A stretch of 64,000 nucleotides of DNA from Telopea speciosissima (taxonomy: Eukaryota > Streptophyta > Magnoliopsida > Proteales > Proteaceae): positions 66,825,557-66,889,556 of the forward strand of contig NC_057921.1 of assembly GCF_018873765.1 (NCBI RefSeq), written 5' to 3'. Below are positions 26,176 through 36,142 of this stretch, one piece after another. The notes beneath the pieces are model-generated. The model saw only the letters and a program-made list of their open reading frames with translations, did not search any database and was not told the DNA's origin. The position numbers were made by a program, and so were the translations under genes. Every line of letters starts with the position of its first letter. The first letter of the stretch is position 1.

Positions 26176-27216
26176 GCCTTGGCCAAAGAGGGGCAAACTG
26201 TAGACACTAAATTTTGTCACCCCCCTAGCGATGATGACAACGGGACACAGACAATGGACATCACACCCCTTTCCCTTTCCTAAGACCAAAAAGACAGGGC
26301 CCATGGGCCCAAACACATCCAAAACCCCAAGTAAGCCCATTTAAGGCTTAAAAAGTAGGAAGAGGGGGACCACATTGTCCACGGCACCATGGACAGTGCC
26401 CCACGGCCCCGTGGAGGCCTCCCACGGCAATAGTGTACGGAACCACGTCATCGCGGAGGGTTACGACGTCAGCAGGATGATGTCATCCACGGCGCCGTGG
26501 AAAAGTCCTCCACGGCGCCGTGAAAATGGGACACCCCCTATAAATAGAAGGGTCCCCCTCCCCTCATTTCAAGCAATTCCAAGCTTAGGGAGACCCTCCT
26601 AGTTCGATTTTTGCCCTCTTTCAGGCCTTTGTGAGTGAGTTTTGAGCGGTGTTTTGAGTTGTGGGTAGATCCATCGATTATCCACACATCTGAAGAGCGA
26701 TCCCATTCTGATCAAGTCGTTATTCCGTCTGCATACAGATAACGAAAGTCCTTTTTATTAGCCGTTATTCCGTCCGTTTATAGATAACGAAAGACACATC
26801 CAGAGAGTCGTTACCTTGTTCAAAGAACCGGTGTTGGCCCATTCGTCCGTCTTCCCCTGAGCTAAAGGACCGTCAAGATCTGAGGTATACCCCTATGAAG
26901 GTATAATCATTGCATTTTTGTCGTTACAGTGTAGTCTTTTGTATTTTTCCATTTTAATGTATATAATGTAAATAGAATGTACATTATGTAGTCATACGTT
27001 ATGAAGAGAGAATATTCGCCCTTTCAGCATCTATAATAGAAAGACTGGTTTTTGCCGGGCAAGATGGGTGCCTAACACCTTCCCATGCTTGTAACCTGAC
27101 CCCTTACCCAAATCTCTGATCAGACCATATGGAGTCATGTAGCCCGTTTTCGTTCATAACGGATAGGGCTACAGCCATTGGCCTAACCCTAGGTGGCAAC
27201 TCCTCATTTCATTTTA
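26176..27216 (+). mobile_element. Ty3/gypsy-like LTR fossil: polypurine tract and LTR
   Basis: A purine-rich tract (GGCCAAAGAGGGGCAAAC) directly precedes TGTAGACACTAAATTTTGTC at 26199, the usual junction between internal region and 3' LTR in plant Tat/Ogre-like elements. The LTR has a TATAAATAG box near 26539 and four CACGGCxCCGTGG-type palindromes upstream of it. About 1 kb of LTR is visible before a MULE inserted at 27217. Its right end is not resolved. No coding domain is visible, so this is an old, partial copy. Confidence 0.65.
26538..26560 (+). promoter_or_regulatory. TATA box of the LTR
   Basis: CCTATAAATAGAAGG lies about 340 bp into the LTR, after GC-rich palindromes. This is the expected layout of a U3 promoter. 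Confidence 0.5.
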
Positions 27217-29019
27217 GGGAAATTTACACATACTAACCCTGAGGTTTGACGAAAGGATATTTTCACCCCCCAGGTTTGGAAAATTCTGCGTATCCCCCTG
27301 AGGTTTGCAAATGGTAACAGATAGGTCCATTCTGTCAGTTCATGACTAACACTGTTGAAAAATAGACTTGAACTGACGGAATTGCCCTTACAAGAAAAGG
27401 AAAAAAAAAGAAACACCTACAACTCATCTTCCCCAAATCGTTTGGGGGAAGATGAGTTGCAGGTATCCATTCATCAACAATACCAGATGACCCTTGAAAA
27501 CTTCGAAACTGCTGAGGGTTCACAAGAGAAAGACATAAAAGGTATTGAGTCTTCCTTGTCTGTTGTCTGACGAAGAAGAAACCCTAGATTCCGAACTGAA
27601 ATTCTCAGATGTGAAGAACAACTCTGGTTGACTGAAAGAAGATGGAGAAGCTTCAATTTCTAGGCCTTAGGTTGCAATCTTGGTAATGTCCACTTCGTTG
27701 GCTTCTTAATATCTTCGCTCTCTGCCTCTTCATTCTCCTTTGAGTCCTTAGAACTTCAAATTGAAAGAATTCTCTCACCAAGTCCATAACTCTTCCAGAA
27801 ACTATTCACCTAAAACAAAAAAAAAGCTCTTCCAGAACCTGGTTCAAGGATATTGCAGGTATCCTTTTAAATTCTTTGCTATTGTTCACTTTATTTTCCA
27901 GCAACCTGTGGCACTATTGGACTGATTAACTTTGAATACCGAAGCTTTGTTCAAGGATACCGAAGCATAGATTGTTTTTTCACATATGAATCAAACCCCC
28001 AAAGCTGAGATCTGAAACCCTCTTCCATTTAGATAAACAAAGTTGTAAACCAGAGTGGTTCATAACTTGCTGCCAGATCTGATATTATTGTGACCACCCG
28101 GCCCCAACCTCTATTGGAACATAACCCACCCCACTTCCTCTTCTTCTTCTTCCTCATCGGCAGCTATCACTTGACCGGCTCCTGGTCCTTCGACCACCCC
28201 CTTCTCCAGATGTCATGCTTATGGGTTGTCTGACTAATCACTAATCAATTCTAGGCTTAGTTCGTTGGAGTCTTAGGGTTTTATTTTCTGTAGTTTAGTC
28301 TGCAAATTGTCGATCTTTGGTGAGGGAGATGGATCGGTACCAGTGGTGGTGGCTGTAGAAGGAGAAGAGAACCCACCGGAGGGGACAGCAAACTCAGAGA
28401 GAATCAATTTACAAAAAGAAAAAAAAAAAAAAAGAACCATCCCCTGCAACCCAAAACCCATCTCCTTGAAGCACTCCACTGTAAATCTCTCTCTTCCCCT
28501 GTAAATCTATTCTCTGCAAACCCAGAGAGAATCAATTTACAAAAAAAAATAAAAGGAACACCAAACCCAAATCCACAAGTAATGACCGCCATCGCTACAA
28601 GCTTAACCCCTAAAATCTAAGAACATCTAACCGAGAAGACTTAGATCCAATCGATACTAGGGATATTTCATCTTCTCTTTTTTTCAAACCCATTTTGTTT
28701 TCTTACAGATATCGATGATACATCTACACTCCAGGGAAAGGGATACCTGCAACTCATCTTCCAAATCGATTTGGGGAAGATGAGTTGCAGGTGGTTTTTT
28801 TTTTAATCTTTTTTCTTTTCTTGTAAGGGCAATTCCGTCAGTTCAAATCTATTTTTTAACAGTGTTAGTCATGAACTGACGGAATGGACCTATCTGTTAC
28901 CATTTGCAAACCTCAGGGGGTACGCAGAATTATCAGATTGAATTCGGATAGCAGAAGTGATAATCAAATTCAAATTCTGATACTGGTGCAACCATTCTGA
29001 ATTCACTTACATCCCTATT

Positions 29020-29063
<44 letters not shown>

Positions 29064-29428
29064 AGGCACTCTAAAATTGACATTTTTCGTTTCTGCTGCA
29101 GAATTTGTTGACAAGCAACCCAAATCTAGCTTCCATATTTTCTTCTAATGAACAGCTAGTACCTCTTTTCGAATGCTTTTCTCTTCTTGTTGCACCAGAA
29201 AGCAATATCTCTCAACTTTGCCTCAATGTGCTTTCACTATTGACCACATATGCTCCTTGCTTGGAAGCTATGGTGGCAGATAGGGAGAGTCTCCTCCTTT
29301 TGTTTCGAATGCTGCATTCCACCCCCACTTGCCGGGAAGGGGCTCTACATGTACTTTATGCCTTGGCAAGCACAGCTGGTGAAAATATCCTTTCGTCAAA
29401 CCTCAAGGGTAGTATGTGTAAATTTCCC
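27217..29428. mobile_element. Non-autonomous MULE carrying a host gene fragment
   Basis: The left TIR starts GGGAAATTTACACATACTAA, and the right end is its complement (GTATGTGTAAATTTCCC). Flanking 9-bp direct repeats TTCATTTTA (27208-27216) and TTTATTTTA (29429-29437) differ at one base. TIRs of about 250 bp include CCTGAGGTTTGACGAAAGG and an inner palindrome around ATCTTCCCCAAATCG. The right TIR is split near 28932 and resumes at 29378, with GRV2 sequence between. It is the same family as 59998-61334. No transposase was seen. Confidence 0.85.
29102..29377 (+). pseudogene. Captured exon fragment of GRV2 (DNAJC13/RME-8 homologue)
   Basis: After a pyrimidine tract and TTTCTGCTGCAG acceptor, an open frame reads NLLTSNPNLASIFSSNEQL, then PLFECFSLL, LEAMVADRESLLLLFRML and CREGALHVLYALAST. 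This matches the C-terminal region of plant GRV2/KAM2 (Arabidopsis At2g26890), a ~2,500-aa endosomal DnaJ protein. Only this one exon with its upstream intron end is present (homology ends near 29377), inside the right TIR of a MULE. Since intron sequence is included, it was copied from genomic DNA. It cannot make a GRV2 protein. Confidence 0.85.
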
Positions 29429-29631
29429 TTTATTTTAATAGTTTTATGAAGTATGACCCTTACCCCATGATAATGTATCAAAATGATACCCCCATAATAC
29501 CAGACCGATAGTCTGTCGCCAATAAGACTGAGAAAACCCCGTCACCGGGGACCGAGGTAGTTACAGATAGGTCTAGAGAATTGTTTCTCCACTAGGGCTT
29601 TGAATTTAGTGAACCCCCCACACATCACTAA

Positions 29632-30692
29632 AGACTAATTCCAAAAGAAAACTGCTCCTTGAAGATGTTTCAGAAAGAGATAAACGGCGGGCCTTACCAA
29701 GTTGGCAGGCATTACAAAAATTATTGGATTTATTTTGAAAGACAGGTAAATTATTGGTCTTGATGACAGAGCGCACAATTTATTCTGTTGGATGTCCCAG
29801 GCGATGATGCCAACCCGGTATAGAAGTACGTTCAACAATGAGTGCAGAGAGTGGAGGGGCGGTGGAAAGGGTGTAGTGCCCACCCTTACTCGGTCCGCTC
29901 AGAAGTGTAGTCCTGGTAGTCCGATCCTTAACAAAAAAAATTAGAAGGATGAAATTCAAAAAAGACGTCATTATCTGAGGCTAATTTTTGAACAGGCAAT
30001 AATGACTTTTTGAAAGATGGCACATGTAAAATATTAGATAATGAAAATGAACGGCAAGGAGTAGAAATTGAGGAGTGGCTTGTGTGAGAAATGGGAAGGT
30101 CCTTACCATTACCAACCTGTACCTGTGAGTTGCCAGAATACGGATCATAGGATGCTAGTTGTTGTAGATCAGGGGTCACATGGTGGGACGCCCTAGTATC
30201 AGGAAACCAGGTGGAGGGTGTGGGAGAACATGGTGCACCATAGGGGGGTGGCATGGGACGAAGGGAGGGTGGAGCATAGGAGTGGGTAAAATAGCATAGG
30301 GGTGGGTAAAATAAGCTGATGGTGGGGTGGTGGTGGAGCTTTCTCCCTTTGAAAAATAAAGAAGGTAGTGGAATGAGGAAAAAAATAGAGATGAGATGAG
30401 AATAGTGAAGCTCGTTGGAGTTGATGGCTCAATGATACCATATCAAACTAGTAATCCAGCCTATCCTCCATTGTGGGGATAGTGCTCTATTATAATAATA
30501 CTGAATATCGTACAAGAATAGAATACAAATGTAAAGAATGGTAACCACCTATACAAGGAAAATATTGAGAGGATTGATTGATTCCTCAATCATTATATAC
30601 AAGGTAAGATGGTTGGTGAGATTGATACAAGATAAGGTAAGATGGTTGGTGAGATGATTTCAAATTCAAATTCAAACAATAATCCAAACATG
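29632..30692 (-). mobile_element. Ty1/copia fossil fragment (LTR, PBS, protease/pre-integrase region)
   Basis: On the minus strand an LTR-like segment (about 30450-30692) is followed by TGGTATCATTGAGCC, a tRNA-iMet-type primer-binding site. Coding remnants are typical of copia pol: WFPDTRASHHVTPDLQQL (protease-proximal), then GWHHRLGHPTE and CNACQLGKARR (GAG-pre-integrase). Most of gag and everything beyond the pre-integrase domain are missing here, so this is an old, clearly broken fragment. It directly adjoins the left edge of the SWEET tandem array. Confidence 0.8.
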
Positions 30693-31667
30693 GAGAGCTG
30701 TGACGTTTGGAGAAAACTATGCATAGTGTATGCTGATTGTTCTTGTCCGTGCTTCCTCTTCTTAAGCTCTCTTTCTTCCAACAACCATGGTTTCTGCAGA
30801 AGCTGCTCGAACAGTTGTCGGTATCTTAGGTAGGTGAATCTCATGAATGGGTGTGCAATGCTAGACTAGTTTTGTTTACATTGGGATTTCTTGACATGGG
30901 TTTTTGCTTATTTGCAGGAAACATAACTGCATTGATCTTGTTCTTGTCTCCAGTGTAATCCTAATCTTTCTCTCTCTCTCTCTCTGTTTCCCTCTCTATT
31001 CTTCTTCGTTTTTATTTAAATGGTGGGTTATTAATTTTTTTTATGGATTTCAGGCCAACTTTTGTTCAGATTTGGAAGAAAAGATCAGTTGAGTAGTACT
31101 CACCAGCACCATATTTAGCTACTCTTCTGAATTGCATGTTGTGGATCGTATATGGACTACCACTGGTTCATCCACATAGCATGCTAGTTATAACCATTAA
31201 TGGAACTGGGTTTGTAATAGAACTCACATATGTGATTCCCTTCCTTCTCTACTCTAATGGGAAGAAGAGATTGAGAGTGCTGGTAATGTTGATGGTTGAG
31301 TTTGGATTGGTTGCATTCCTTGCTGTTCTTGTCCTTACTCTAGCTCACTCGTTGCTCGTCGTTCCCTTATAGTTGGAAGTGTTTGTGTCTTCTTTGGGAC
31401 TTTGATGTATGCAGCTCCCTTAGCCGTCATAGTCAGTACTTTTTATAGCATCTTACATGCACATACACATACACATGCACATGCATGAACACATGTATGT
31501 ATGTTTTTGATGTGCATGATATCCATGAATGGAATTTCCATTTACTTTTATTGCAAGCTTTTTTTTTTTGAAAATTTCAGATTCTCATGCATGAAGAAGC
31601 ATGGAAATTATCTGTTTCATTTTGAATTTTTTTTCCTATCAGGTTTTCTGTTCCGTCCGGTTGTCTG

Positions 31668-31775
31668 GTTCCTCTCATAAGGGGTGGAAATGATTACTTA
31701 ACCACACCTGGGCCGTGTGTTCAGGCAAGGGGTTAGATCGTCATTTTTACCCCCTTAAGAGAGGAACCGAACAAC
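31668..31775. mobile_element. Foldback element in SWEET copy 1 (first)
   Basis: The arms GGTTCCTCTCATAAGGGG and CCCCTTAAGAGAGGAACC flank a loop with GGCCGTGTGTTCAGGCA and GATCGTCATTTT. Equivalent hairpins are at 34037-34138 (copy 2) and 46307-46412 (intact copy), so it predates the duplications. Confidence 0.8.
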
Positions 31776-31799
31776 TATACCGGGCAGGGAACCGGAGAC

Positions 31800-31945
31800 G
31801 ATAATGAATATCCCTCCATTTCCCTGCCCGGTTCGTTTCCCCAAGTTCCTCCAATAGGGAGGAGAGGACCCCACCCGACCAGTGTGTTCGGGCAGGGAGT
31901 AGTGTGGTCATTTTTCCCCCTATTAGAGGAACTTGGGGAAATGTT
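31800..31945. mobile_element. Foldback element in SWEET copy 1 (second)
   Basis: The arms CCCCAAGTTCCTCCAATAGG and CCTATTAGAGGAACTTGGGG surround CAGTGTGTTCGGGCAGGGAG and GTGGTCATTTTTC. The same element lies next to each satellite array (34190-34310, 36615-36735) and at 46741-46866. Confidence 0.8.
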
Positions 31946-31947
31946 CT

Positions 31948-32724
31948 GAATGGGTAACGATGAGATGGCATCGCAACCAAGTGCGTAACGATGAGATGGC
32001 ATCGCGACCGAGTGTGTAACCATGAGATGGCATACCGACCGAATGCGTAATGATGAGATGGCATCGCGACCGAGTACGTAACGATTAGATGGCATCGTGA
32101 TTAAGTGCGTAACGATGAGATGGCATCCCGACCAAGTACGTAACGATGAGATGGCATCGCGATCGAGTGCGTAACAATGAGATGGCATCGTGACCGATTG
32201 CGTTACGCATCACGATCGAATGTGTAACGATGAGATGGCATCATGATCGAGTGCGTAACGATGAGATGGCATCCAACGACCAATTGCGTAACGATGAGAT
32301 GGCATCGCGATAGAATGCATAACGATGACATGGCATCGCGATCGAGTGCGTAACGATGAGATGGCATCGTAACCGAGTACGTAACAATGAGATGGCATCG
32401 CGATCGAGTGCGTAACGTTGAGATGGCATTGCGACCGAGTGCGTAACGATGAGATGGCATCGCGATCGAATTTTGTAGCGATGAGATGGCATCACGATCG
32501 AGTACATAACGATGAGATGGCATCGCGACCGAGTGCATAACGATGAGATGGCATCGCGACCGAGTGCGTAACGATGAAATGGCATCGCGATCGAATGCGT
32601 AATGATGAGATGGCATCGCAATCGAATGCGTAACGATGAGATGGCATCGCGACCGAGTGCATAACGTTGAGATGGCATCGCGACCAAATGCGAAATGATG
32701 AGATGGCATCGCGATCGAGTGCGT
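31948..32724 (-). repeat. 31-bp satellite array B (in SWEET copy 1)
   Basis: About 25 units of the same 31-bp repeat as array A run in the opposite orientation, including a unit with the AATTTTGTAGCG variant near 32470. The array sits between foldback 2 and the tail of the intron before the last SWEET exon (CTATTGTTTGGTTTGTGGG). Confidence 0.95.
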
Positions 32725-34311
32725 ACACAACTATTGTTTGGTTTGTGGGATTTTGTTGTTTCACGCTGATTCCAAACAGTCTAGGAACGGTCTTTGGATT
32801 GGGGCAGCTGATATTATACGCCACGTTCTACAAAAACACGCGAAGATTGATGAAGGAAAGGAAAGGCAAAGGGGATATAGGACTAGGAGATGTTATCATA
32901 CAAGACTTCAAGTCCAATAAGACGGTGAACCATCCTCAGAATGGTCATGATGGTATTTCAAAGATAAATGAGCCATGATCCCATTTCACGTAGGCCACCA
33001 TAATCGTCCAAGATAAATGAGCCATGATCCCATTTCATGATGGTATTTCAGAGATAAATGAGCCATGATCCCATATATAACCATCTTCCCCTGTTCTTGT
33101 CCATGCTTCCTCTTCTTAGGCTCTCTTTCTTCCAACAACCATGGTTTCTGCAGAAGCTGCTCGAACAGTTGTTGGTATCTTAGGTAGGTGAATCTCATGA
33201 ATGGGTTTGCAATGCTAGACTAGTTTTGTTTAAATTGGGATGTTTTTGACATGGGTTTTTGCTTATTTGCAAGAAACATAACTGCATTGATCTTGTTCTT
33301 GTCTCCAGTGTAATCCTAATCTTTCTCACTCTCTCTCTCTCTCTCTCTGTTTCCCTCTCTGTTGTTCTTCCTTTTTGTTTAAATGGTGGGTTATTTTTTT
33401 TTTTTTTATGGATTCTAGGCCAACTTTTGTTCAGATTTGGAAGAAAAGATCAATTGAGTAGTTCTCACCAGCACCATATTTAGCTACTCTTTTGAATTAC
33501 ATGTTGTGGATCGTATATGGACTACCACTGGTTCATCCACATAGCATGCTAGTTATAACCATTAATGGAACTGGGTTTGTAATAGAACTCACATATGTGA
33601 TTCTCTTCCTTCTCCACTCTAATGGGAAGAAGAGATCGAGAGTGCTGGTAATGTTGATGGTTGAGTTTGGATTGGTTGCATTCCTTGCTGTTCTTGTCCT
33701 TACTCTAGCTCACTCTGTTGCTCGTCGTTCTCTTATAGTTGGAAGTGTTTGTGTCTCCTTTGGGACTTTGATGTATGCAGCTCCCTTAGCCGTCATAGTC
33801 AGTACTTTTTATAGCATCTTATATGCACATACACATACACATGCACATGCATGAACACATGTATGTATGTTTTTTATGTGCATGATATCCATGATTGGAA
33901 TTTCCATGTACTTTTATTGCAAGCTTTTTTTTTTTTTGAAAATTTCAGATTCTCATGCAAGAAAAAGCATGGAAATTATTCGCTCCATTTTGAATTTTTT
34001 TCCTATCAGGTTTTATGTTCCGTCCGGTTGTCTGGTTCCTCTTATAAGGGGCGGGAATGACAACTTAACCACACCTAGGCAGTGTGTTCAAGCAGGGGGT
34101 TAGATCGTCATTTTTGCCCCCCTAAGAGAGGAACTGGACAACTATACCGGGCTGGAAATCGGAGACGATAATGAATATCCCTCCATTTCCCTGTCCAATC
34201 CGTTTCCCCAAGTTCCTCTAATAGGGACGAGAGGACCTCACCCGAGCAGTGTGTTCGGGCAGGGAGTAGTGTGGTCATTTTCCCCCTATTAGAGGAACTT
34301 GGGTAAATGGT

Positions 34312-34746
34312 CCGAATGCGTAACGATGAGATGGCATCGTGATCGAGTACGTAACGATTAGATGGCATCGCGATCAAGTGTGTAACGATGAGATGGTATC
34401 GCGATCGAGTGCGTAACAATGAGATGGCATCGCGACCGAGTGCGTAACGATTAGATGGCATCGCGATTGAATGCATAACGATGAGATGGCATCGCAACCG
34501 AGTGCGTAACGATGAGATGGCATCGCGACCGAGTGCGTAATGATGAAATGGCATCGCGATCCAGTACGTAACTATGAGATGACATTGTGACCGACTACGT
34601 AACGATGAGATGGCATCGCGATCTATTGCGTAACGATGAGATGGCATCACGATAAAATGCGTAACGTTGAGATGGCATCGCGACTGAGCGCGTAACGATG
34701 AGATGGCATAGCAACCGAGTACATAACAATGAGATGGCATCGCGAT
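34312..34746 (-). repeat. 31-bp satellite array C, left part
   Basis: About 14 units are present, continuing at 35434 beyond the hAT insertion. Confidence 0.93.
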
Positions 34747-35433
34747 TAGGCTGCTTAAACGGTACAATTTTGGTAATACAGTATGTTTTTGGTACGGTAC
34801 CAAAAATAGGTACCCAATACCGATACCGTACCATACCATTTAAGAATATCATTTTCAATACCAATACTGTACCATTTTGGTACGGTATAAAAATAGTATG
34901 AAAAATGGTATGGATTACGGTCTTGCTGTTTGTGGTGTGTGAAGTCTGAGAGTTGAATTATAATTTGTTATAAAAAAATAAAAAAAAAAAAGTAAAGTCT
35001 GAGAGTTGAATGCATAGATATTTAATGACATGTGATAGTGACACAAAACGTCTGATGGAAAAGTGAGAAAACATCTTCACTCTTCAGTCTTAATAAGTTG
35101 GTTGCCCAATGTATAAATATAATAAAGGCCGGATATAATTTCTTGATCTTCACAATGGGTCGCCTGCCTTTACATCATGAATTGGTATTGCGTGTTGAAC
35201 ACTTGAACTACCATTTCAACTTTCATTTATTTAAGTTTAAAACTATACACTTAAAAACGGTACGGTTTCGGTGCATACCGATGGTATTGTACCTAATATC
35301 GATACCATACTATACCGTGGTCAATACCATTTGACCATATCGTACCATACCATTTTTGCAATGGTATGGTTTGATACCATTTTACACGGGCGGTTTCGGT
35401 GTACACGGTTTCGGTACCAAATTGACACCCTTA
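34747..35433. mobile_element. hAT-type non-autonomous element inside the satellite
   Basis: A 687-bp insertion starts TAGGCTGCTTAAACGGTAC and ends GGTACCAAATTGACACCCTTA. It is flanked by 8-bp repeats ATCGCGAT (34739-34746) and ATCGTGAT (35434-35441) cut from a satellite unit. The ends are rich in GGTACGGTACC-like motifs. No transposase was seen. Confidence 0.8.
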
Positions 35434-35728
35434 ATCGTGATCGAGTGCGTAACGTTGAGATGGCATCGGGATCGAATTTTGTAGCGATGAGATGGCATCG
35501 CGATCAAATTTTGTAGCGATGGGATGGCATTGCGACCGAATTTTGTAATGATGAGACGGCATCACGATCGAGTGTGTAACGATGAGATGGCATGACGACC
35601 GAGTACGTAACGATGAGATGACATCGTGATCGAGTGCGTAACGATGAGATGGCATCGCGACCAAGTACGTAACAATGAGATGGCATCGCAATCGAATGCG
35701 TAACGATGAGATGGCATCGCGATCGAGT
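35434..35728 (-). repeat. 31-bp satellite array C, right part
   Basis: About nine units, of which three near the start carry the GAATTTTGTAGCG/GTAATG variant spacer also found in arrays A, B and D. Confidence 0.93.
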
Positions 35729-36142
35729 GCGTACACAACTATTGTTTGGTTTGTGGGATTTTGTTGTTTCACGCAGATTCCAAACAGTTTAGGAACGGTC
35801 TTTGGACTGGGGCAGCTGATATTATACGCCACGTTCTATAAAAACATGCAAAGATTGATGAAGGAAAGGAAAGGCAAAGGGGATATAGGACTGGGAGATT
35901 TCAAGTCCAACAAGTCCAATAAGATGGTGAACCATCCTCAGAATGGTCATGATGGTATTTCAAAGATAAATGAGCCATGATCCCATTTCACGTAGACCAC
36001 CATAATCGTCTGAGATAAATGAGCCATGATCCCATTTCATGATGGTATTTCAGAGATAAATGAGCCATGATGCCATATATAACCATCTTCCCCTGTTTTT
36101 GTCCATGCTTCCTCTTCTTAAGCTCTCTTTCTTCCAACAACC

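Larger units (their letters stand above)
30787..32978 (+). pseudogene. SWEET pseudogene, copy 1
   Basis: It is recognisable by exon 1 (30787-30829), exon 2 (30918-30954), exon 3 (31054-31431) and the last exon (32769-32978), which align to the intact copy at 45363. Exon 3 has TAG in place of the CAG in VEQFS and a one-base loss near 31350. The last-exon acceptor reads CTG instead of CAG. The exon for [14 protein letters not shown] (exon 4) is absent; foldback elements and satellite array B occupy its place. The promoter part seen before the other copies (ATATATAACCATC) is missing because copia debris abuts at about 30740. Confidence 0.9.
33141..35980 (+). pseudogene. SWEET pseudogene, copy 2
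   Basis: Exon 1 is 33141-33183, exon 2 is about 33273-33309 (its acceptor reads CAAG), exon 3 is 33419-33797 and the last exon is 35777-35980. It has the same TAG in exon 3 as copy 1, no exon 4, and a short internal loss in the last exon. It has the TATA-like ATATATAACCATC start (near 33073), joined directly to the 3' end of copy 1, so the array is head-to-tail. Satellite array C replaces exon 4 and is itself interrupted by a hAT element. Confidence 0.9.

Noticed and set aside
31136-33854. Working SWEET genes at copies 1 and 2
   Set aside because: Early stop in exon 3, missing exon 4 and damaged splice sites; called pseudogenes.
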